A stretch of DNA of 18,495 nt. Source: DATBDE01 sp036270095 (lineage in GTDB: Bacteria > Actinomycetota > Thermoleophilia > Solirubrobacterales > Solirubrobacteraceae). The DNA lies in the NCBI GenBank assembly GCA_036270095.1, contig DATBDE010000006.1:1-18495 (forward strand), given 5' to 3'. Below are positions 14,525 to 18,495 of this stretch, one piece after another. A program made the position numbers and the translations under genes. Numbering within the stretch: position 1 is the first letter of the stretch; each line of letters starts with the position of its first letter. A model generated the notes under the pieces. That model worked only from the letters and a program-made list of their open reading frames with translations, ran no database searches and was not told where the DNA came from.

Positions 14525-15207
14525 GGCAGGTCGGACAGCCCCGTGATCAGCAGGTAGAGGCCGCCCACCCCGGCGACCACGGTGATCAGCGTCCGCTTGT
14601 GGCGGGTCATCCACCGGTTGAGCCGCTCGGTCAGCGCCCGGGCGCGGTCGGGGGCGACGAGGAAGCCCAGGAGCGGGAGCTCGAGCAGCGCGAACATGAC
14701 CAGGTTAAAGCCGAGGATTGCCACGACGTCGATCGACGCGGGCTGGTCCAGCTTGACGAGCAGCGCCAGCCCGGCCAGGTAGTAGGCGCCCGGCACGCTG
14801 TACAGCGCCCCGGCCGCCCAGGCGATCCACAGCGAGTCGTTCCCGAGCGCGCGCTCGGACAGGCTCGGGCGCTTGTGGGCCTCGGCGTCTGCGTTGTCTT
14901 GGCGACGCCGACGCGGGCGCCACTGCGCGTTACGGCCGAGCACCACGGCGACGGCGACCACGAGGAGCAGAGCGCCGGCGGCGATCTCGATGACCGCGCT
15001 CACCGCCGGGTCGGGATGCTTGACGACGCTGGAGCCGTGCAGCGCGAGCACGATCACCAGCCCGATCCCGATCGAGAGGCCCATGCAGCCGACGAGATAG
15101 GCGAGCAGCTGGCGGGCGGGGCGCGGCCGCCCCAGCAGCACCACGGTGGCGGCCAGCAGGCCTGCATCCAGGGCGGCCAGCACGGCGATGACGAAGACGT
15201 CGCCCAT
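14521..15207 (-). CDS. Second GAP-family (Sap-like) membrane protein
   Basis: This 228-residue protein has six hydrophobic segments in a 3+3 arrangement, separated by an Arg-rich cytoplasmic loop (PRRRRQDNADAEAHKR near residue 100). The N-terminus, ALDAGLLAATVVLLGRPRP, fits the GAP/Sap pattern, where the D-x-x-N-P/D position is variable. The proposed role, by analogy with mycobacterial GAP proteins, is moving a glycosylated lipid across or towards the outer face of the membrane. ATG at 15207 lies 4 bp after the stop of the glycosyltransferase, so the two form an operon. Its TAG stop shares CTAG (14521-14524) with the opposing DUF6855-like gene. Confidence 0.75.
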   Translation of the reverse strand: MGDVFVIAVLAALDAGLLAATVVLLGRPRPARQLLAYLVGCMGLSIGIGLVIVLALHGSSVVKHPDPAVSAVIEIAAGALLLVVAVAVVLGRNAQWRPRRRRQDNADAEAHKRPSLSERALGNDSLWIAWAAGALYSVPGAYYLAGLALLVKLDQPASIDVVAILGFNLVMFALLELPLLGFLVAPDRARALTERLNRWMTRHKRTLITVVAGVGGLYLLITGLSDLP

Positions 15208-15211
15208 GGCG

Positions 15212-16354
15212 CTACGCCGCCAGGCGCTCGAGCCGCCGCACGGCAGCGCGCGCGTCGGGCATCGCCGCCATCTCCTCCGCGAAGGCGCGGGCGCGCTCCG
15301 CCATGCCCGCATCGTCGAGCACGCCACGCACGGCGTCCCGGATCGCCGCCGGCGTTCGCTGCTCAGGAGCCACCACCCGCGCCAGCCCGAGCGCCGCGCA
15401 CCGCCGCGCGTGGTAGGGCTGGTCGAACCCGAGCGGGACGACGACGAGCGGCGTGCCGGCAATCAGCGCCTCGCGCACGCTGTTGGTGCCGCCGTGGGTG
15501 ACGAACACAGCGCAGCGCGGCAACAGCCAGGGCTGGGGCACGCGGCGCGCGAGCAGGACGCCCGGGCCGGGCGGCCCGTACGCGGCCGGGTCGGCGCCGG
15601 GGCCGAGCGCGAACACCACGCGCACCGGCTCGTCGCGCAGCGCGTCGAGGACCGCCTCGCGCACGCCGGCGCGCGGGTGCAGCACCGTGCCCAGGCTGGC
15701 CAGCACGAGCGGAGCGTCGCCCGCGGGGACCGGCAACGCCTCGACGGGCGGCGGACGGCCCGGGAGCCCGAGGTTGAACCGCTCGCCGGCGGGCGGCAGC
15801 GGGCGCGGCCCGTCGTAGCGCTCGGGGACGGGCAGCAGGCGCAGGTGGCGATAGGGCACGTCCCCGGTCGGGTCAGGCCCAAGGCTCAGCGCGGCGCGCG
15901 CCGGCTCCAAGGGCACGCCGAACCGCTGGCGCTGCGCGAACACCGGGCCGGCGACCAGGGTGTCGACCACGGCGACGGGCAGGCCCCGGCGCTCGGCGAC
16001 GAGCTGGCTGCCGTACTCGAACGCCTCGGCGACCACGACGTCGGGAGCGCGCCGCGCGAAGTGGGCCTCGAGATCGTGGGCCAGGGGACGGGCCAGGTGC
16101 GGCCACAGCGCCGGGTCCATGGCGATGCCGGTCGGCTGCTCGCTGAGGAACTCCGGGAACGCCGTGAGCAGGTCGGATTCGCGCCAGTCCACGCCCGCGG
16201 GCGCGAAGCCCAGGCCGTGCGCCTCGATCTCTGGGCGCAGGCCGGCGGCGCCGTAGAGCGTCGGCTCGTGGCCGGCGTCGCGCAGGGCGAGCGCGAGGCC
16301 CAGGAGGGTGTTCAGGTGGCCCGCCCCGGGCTGGCTGGTGATCGCGACGCGCAC
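15212..16354 (-). CDS. GT1-family glycosyltransferase (UGT/MGT-like)
   Basis: This 380-residue protein starts VRVAITSQPGAGHLNTLLGLA, the typical acceptor-domain start with a G-H pair where the catalytic His sits. It ends with the nucleotide-sugar-binding signature FVTHGGTNSVREALIAGTPL followed by PLGFDQPYHARR, close to the PSPG-type motif of macrolide and flavonoid glycosyltransferases. It should transfer a sugar from UDP- or TDP-sugar to a lipid or natural product in the cytoplasm; the acceptor is unknown. GTG at 16354 is used because the family start begins there; the open frame extends further only as non-coding shadow over the divergent GT2. The adjacent GAP gene suggests the product is a glycolipid to be exported. 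Confidence 0.86.
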   Translation of the reverse strand: MRVAITSQPGAGHLNTLLGLALALRDAGHEPTLYGAAGLRPEIEAHGLGFAPAGVDWRESDLLTAFPEFLSEQPTGIAMDPALWPHLARPLAHDLEAHFARRAPDVVVAEAFEYGSQLVAERRGLPVAVVDTLVAGPVFAQRQRFGVPLEPARAALSLGPDPTGDVPYRHLRLLPVPERYDGPRPLPPAGERFNLGLPGRPPPVEALPVPAGDAPLVLASLGTVLHPRAGVREAVLDALRDEPVRVVFALGPGADPAAYGPPGPGVLLARRVPQPWLLPRCAVFVTHGGTNSVREALIAGTPLVVVPLGFDQPYHARRCAALGLARVVAPEQRTPAAIRDAVRGVLDDAGMAERARAFAEEMAAMPDARAAVRRLERLAA

Positions 16355-16381
16355 GCGGGTCGGAGGCTGGCACACCGTTGG

Positions 16382-16397
16382 TAGCGTGCGCCAGGTG
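16382..16397 (+). promoter_or_regulatory. -10 element placed for a leaderless GT2 transcript
   Basis: TAGCGT (16382-16387) fits TAnnnT and is followed by seven bases and then GTG at 16395, the same geometry as at 9858-9871. It lies in the 40-bp gap between the divergent GT1 and GT2 starts. No clear -35 is visible, so this is tentative. Confidence 0.35.
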
Positions 16398-17366
16398 GAG
16401 ATCTCGGTCGTCGTGCCCAGCCACGACCGGCCGCAGCGCGTCCACTCCCTGCTCGACGCCCTGGCGGCGCAGTCGCTGCCGTCCGGCCGCTGGGAGGCGG
16501 TGGTCGTGTCCGACGACGGCCCCGGGCCGACCGAGGACGTGTTGCGCGCGCACCCGCTGGCCTCCGCGGGCGTCCTGCGCCACCGCTTGCTCGCGCCGGG
16601 CACCGGGTCGGCCGCGCGCATGCGCAACGTCGGCTGGCGCGCGGCCCGCGGGCGTCTGATCGCCTTCACCGACGACGACTGCCGGCCGCACCCGGACTGG
16701 CTGGAGCGGCTGCTCGCCGTCGCGGCGCAGGGCCCGGACGCGATCGTCCAGGGGCGCACGCGGCCCGACCCGGCCAAGGCGGCGCTGCTGGCGGGACCCG
16801 CCCGGGCCAGCACCCGCGACGTCAAGCCCCCCACGCCGTTCGGGGAGACCTGCAACATCGCCTACCCGCGCGCGCTGCTCGAGGCGCTGGACGGCTTCCA
16901 CGAGGGCTTCGCGCTCCCCTTCGGCGAGGACATGGACCTCCTGCTGCGGGCGCGGCGCGCCGGCGCGGCGCTGCGGCCGGCGCCCGACGCGGTGGTCGAT
17001 CACGCCGTTGTGCGGCAGACGCTCGGCCAGCGGCTGCGCTGGCCGGCCCAGCTCGAGCAGATGCCGCTCGTGGCGGCCCGCAACCCCGAGGCGCGCATCT
17101 GCACCGGGGAGCCCTTCCGCAGCTTCCTGGTCAGCCAGCACGCGTGGCTGCTGCTCGGCGTCGGCGGCCTGGCACTCGCGCCGCGCCGGCGCGCGGCAGC
17201 GCTGCTCGCACTGCCGTGGCTGCGCCACGCCGCGCGCCGGCGGCGGACACGTGCGGCCCGCGGCGCGACGCGCCTCCGCGTGCTCGGCGAGGCCGCCGTC
17301 ACCGACGCGGTCGACCTCTTCCATCTGGCCCGGGGCAGCGCGCGCCACCGGGCGCTGTGGCTCTGA
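16395..17366 (+). CDS. GT2-family glycosyltransferase
   Basis: This 323-residue protein begins VEISVVVPSHDRPQRVHSLL, the GT-A start, with VVVSDDG (first Asp pair), then a metal-binding DDD (FTDDDCRPHPDWLE) near residue 95. NIAYPRALLEALDGFHE follows, with GEDMDLLLRAR (E-D of the acceptor/base loop) near 180. All are standard for family 2 inverting transferases. The final 110 residues are Arg/Ala-rich, with one possible membrane segment (HAWLLLGVGGLALA near 250). The sugar and acceptor are unknown. GTG at 16395 is preferred over 16386 on the basis of the -10 spacing. It converges on the HExxH-type gene, with 6 bp between stops, and is divergent from GT1, with which it may work. Confidence 0.88.
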   Translation: MEISVVVPSHDRPQRVHSLLDALAAQSLPSGRWEAVVVSDDGPGPTEDVLRAHPLASAGVLRHRLLAPGTGSAARMRNVGWRAARGRLIAFTDDDCRPHPDWLERLLAVAAQGPDAIVQGRTRPDPAKAALLAGPARASTRDVKPPTPFGETCNIAYPRALLEALDGFHEGFALPFGEDMDLLLRARRAGAALRPAPDAVVDHAVVRQTLGQRLRWPAQLEQMPLVAARNPEARICTGEPFRSFLVSQHAWLLLGVGGLALAPRRRAAALLALPWLRHAARRRRTRAARGATRLRVLGEAAVTDAVDLFHLARGSARHRALWL

Positions 17367-17372
17367 CCCCGC

Positions 17373-17988
17373 TCAGGCGGCGACGCCGGAGCGCTGGACC
17401 AGCTCGGCCAGCACCTCGCGGCCGTGGGGCGAGAGCACGCGCGCCTTGTCGGCCAGCTCGACCGTCGATGCGGCGACGCCCTCGCGCATGCGCCGAGGAA
17501 CAGGGCCAGGTGGACCGACTCGTGGAGCAGGTTCTCGGCGAACCGGACCGGATCCCAGCGGTCGTCCGGGAAGCACCAGATCGTCCCGATGAGGCCGGTC
17601 GCGCTGCCCCCGGCCATGCCCTCGCCGTGCAGCACGAGGATGGTCGCGGCGGAGAAGCTGCAGCGAGCGCGCGGCGCCCGGGTCGTACGCGGCCAGGCGC
17701 TCGGCCCCGGCGGCGATGTCGCGCGCGCTCCTCGCCGGTGATGCGGACGGCGGCCGGGTCGGCGCGGCCCACGATGTCGCGCAGCGCGGCCTGGACCTCC
17801 GGATGCTCGAGCTCGAAGTCGACCAGCGGCTCGCCGTCGGTCCGGAACGGCGGCTTCCAGCGCTGCACCTGGGCCAGGCTCCGGTGGAAGCGCGTGCGTA
17901 GGGACGCCTCGTCGTCGCCGGGCGCGACGGCCGCGACGAGGGCGGCCATGTTGCGCTCGACATGGTCGGGTTCGAAGCTGCTCAGCAT
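17373..17988 (-). pseudogene. HExxH-motif protein, possible peptide-modification enzyme, with three frameshifts
   Basis: From ATG 17988 the likely protein reads LSSFEPDHVERNMAALVAAV and changes frame near 17725-17735 (within a CG dinucleotide run). It continues as DIAAGAERLAAYDPGA, changes frame again near 17672-17685, and runs ATILVLHGEGMAGG to LLHESVHLALFL (HESVH codons 17510-17524). A third shift follows near 17488 to MREGVAASTVELADKARV, ending at TGA 17373-17375. Repaired, it would be about 205 residues. The zinc/iron-type HExxH preceded by a G-rich strand resembles HEXXH-motif putative peptide-modification proteins (aKG-HExxH beta-hydroxylase-like). A plain metalloprotease is the alternative. 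It follows a small peptide gene by 32 bp. Function is likely lost unless the shifts are sequence errors. Confidence 0.5.
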
Positions 17989-18020
17989 GGGACGCGGCCG
18001 CTGCGCCGCCTGGGCCGGCG

Positions 18021-18203
18021 TCAGATGCCGGGCTCGTCGTCGAGCGCGTCGAGCTGGCAGTCCTCGTGCTGGTGCACGTAGCGGGCGATGTTCGCGCTCA
18101 CCTCGGGGGCCGGGGCGTCCTCGCCGAAGCAGCGCTGGGAAGCATTCGTGCCGGACGGGGGCGCGTCCGCGTGGGCGTGCTCCTGGACGGTGGACGGGGT
18201 CAT
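18021..18203 (-). CDS. Small 60-residue acidic, His-containing peptide (candidate modified-peptide precursor)
   Basis: ATG at 18203 is preceded by AGGAGG at 18214-18219, a strong site with a 10-base spacer. The peptide starts MTPSTVQEHAHADAPPSG. It has two cysteines (C25 in QRCFGED and C49 in HEDCQ), a possible helix at about 34-46 (EVSANIARYVHQH), and an acidic end, DALDDEPGI. No signal peptide or membrane segment is visible. I do not recognise the family. Its place between an FkbM-like methyltransferase end and an HExxH protein gene, on the same strand, is the layout of a RiPP precursor with its modifying enzymes. That role is inference. A small regulatory or metal-binding protein is the alternative. 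Confidence 0.6.
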   Translation of the reverse strand: MTPSTVQEHAHADAPPSGTNASQRCFGEDAPAPEVSANIARYVHQHEDCQLDALDDEPGI

Positions 18204-18213
18204 AGGGACGTGT

Positions 18214-18219
18214 CCTCCT
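18214..18219 (-). promoter_or_regulatory. Ribosome binding site of the 60-residue peptide
   Basis: AGGAGG on the minus strand is a consensus anti-16S match and decides the start at 18203 over the longer open frame that begins at 18392. It is the main reason to treat the peptide as a real gene. Confidence 0.6.
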
Positions 18220-18271
18220 GGCGTCCGCATGCAGGGCGAGGCACGAGCGCACTGCAACCGGACGCGGATGC

Positions 18272-18495
18272 TCAGCCCCGATCGAGCAGCCGCACGCGCG
18301 CGTCCTCGGCCGGGACGGCGAGGAGGTTGGCCAGCCCTCGGCCGCTGGGGCGCGCAGCCGCTCGTCGGCGTAATCGGCGGCCAAGCCGGCAACGGCGTAA
18401 CCGGCGGCGGCGATGGCGCCGAGCAGGTCCTTCAACGTGTAGCCGGCGATCGCGCAAACCGGCGCGCAGGCCTCGACCACGAGCAGCGGCCGGCG
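18272..18495 (-). pseudogene. C-terminus of an FkbM-like methyltransferase, one frameshift (runs off the right edge)
   Basis: From the right edge the frame reads RRPLLVVEACAPVC, AGYTLKDLLGAIAAAGYAV, then ADERLRAPAAEG. After one lost base near 18345 (GGGCTGG where GGGCCTGG would keep frame) it ends LANLLAVPAEDARVRLLDRG with TGA at 18272-18274. A strand with P-L-L-V-V-E, a helix with G-Y-T-x-x-D-L-L, a G-Y and a final N-L-L-A-V-P are the pattern of the last part of FkbM-type SAM methyltransferases. The catalytic and SAM-binding regions lie outside the window, so the call is moderate. It is upstream of and on the same strand as the small peptide, 68 bp away, possibly in one operon. Confidence 0.42.

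Noticed and set aside
14368..16384. Two long plus-strand frames opposite the GAP and GT1 genes.
   Set aside because: They have Arg/Ala/Pro-rich low-complexity translations; the minus-strand frames have recognisable glycosyltransferase and membrane motifs.
16386..16388. GTG at 16386 as the GT2 start.
   Set aside because: It is possible, but it would lie inside the predicted -10 element; GTG 16395 matches the family start and spacing better.

Overview
This window is very GC-rich with dense, short-spaced genes. Its content (a GAP-family glycolipid exporter pair, RDD proteins, a Nur-like Fur regulator, FUSC, a TolB/propeller secreted protein, NiCoT) points to an actinobacterium. My best guess is the Thermoleophilia/Solirubrobacterales side of the phylum; that placement is inference from gene style, not from a marker gene. 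No rRNA, tRNA, CRISPR, transposase or phage gene was seen.

Layout. (1) 1-763: the 5' end of an aminoglycoside-phosphotransferase-like gene running off the left edge, then a gene-free stretch built of two inverted arrays of a ~74-78 bp repeat around a 234-bp, less GC-rich spacer. (2) 764-6607: a flippase-like membrane protein and a secreted propeller protein on the minus strand, divergent from a membrane-anchored polysaccharide deacetylase and an FUSC transporter. This is an envelope-facing block. (3) 6588-8194: a compact metal module, with a NiCoT nickel/cobalt permease overlapping a Fur/Nur-like regulator gene. The promoter carries a Nur-box-like dyad on its -35 element. (4) 8218-9833 (minus): an SDR oxidoreductase, an unrecognised Cys/His-rich protein split by a frameshift, and an NTF2-like fragment. 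(5) 9871-12837 (plus): a four-gene membrane operon with a membrane protein, a 13-residue tandem-repeat protein, an RDD protein and a GAP-family protein, the last three joined by 4-bp start/stop overlaps. (6) 12834-14524: a cupin divergent from a TetR regulator, then a small DUF6855-like gene with a frameshift and a clear dyad in its upstream region. (7) 14521-17366: a GT1 glycosyltransferase plus a second GAP protein (minus), divergent from a GT2 glycosyltransferase, reading as a glycolipid synthesis/export set. (8) 17373-18495 (minus): an HExxH-motif protein broken by three frameshifts, a 60-residue peptide with a good ribosome binding site, and the C-terminus of an FkbM-like methyltransferase. 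This resembles a peptide-modification (RiPP-type) locus.

Several genes carry single-base or two-base shifts in G/C runs. The pattern may be decay or sequencing error, and it limits what can be said about those genes. The most interesting candidates for something undescribed are the right-end peptide/HExxH locus, the inverted repeat arrays at the left end, and the NiCoT-Fur module with its predicted operator.
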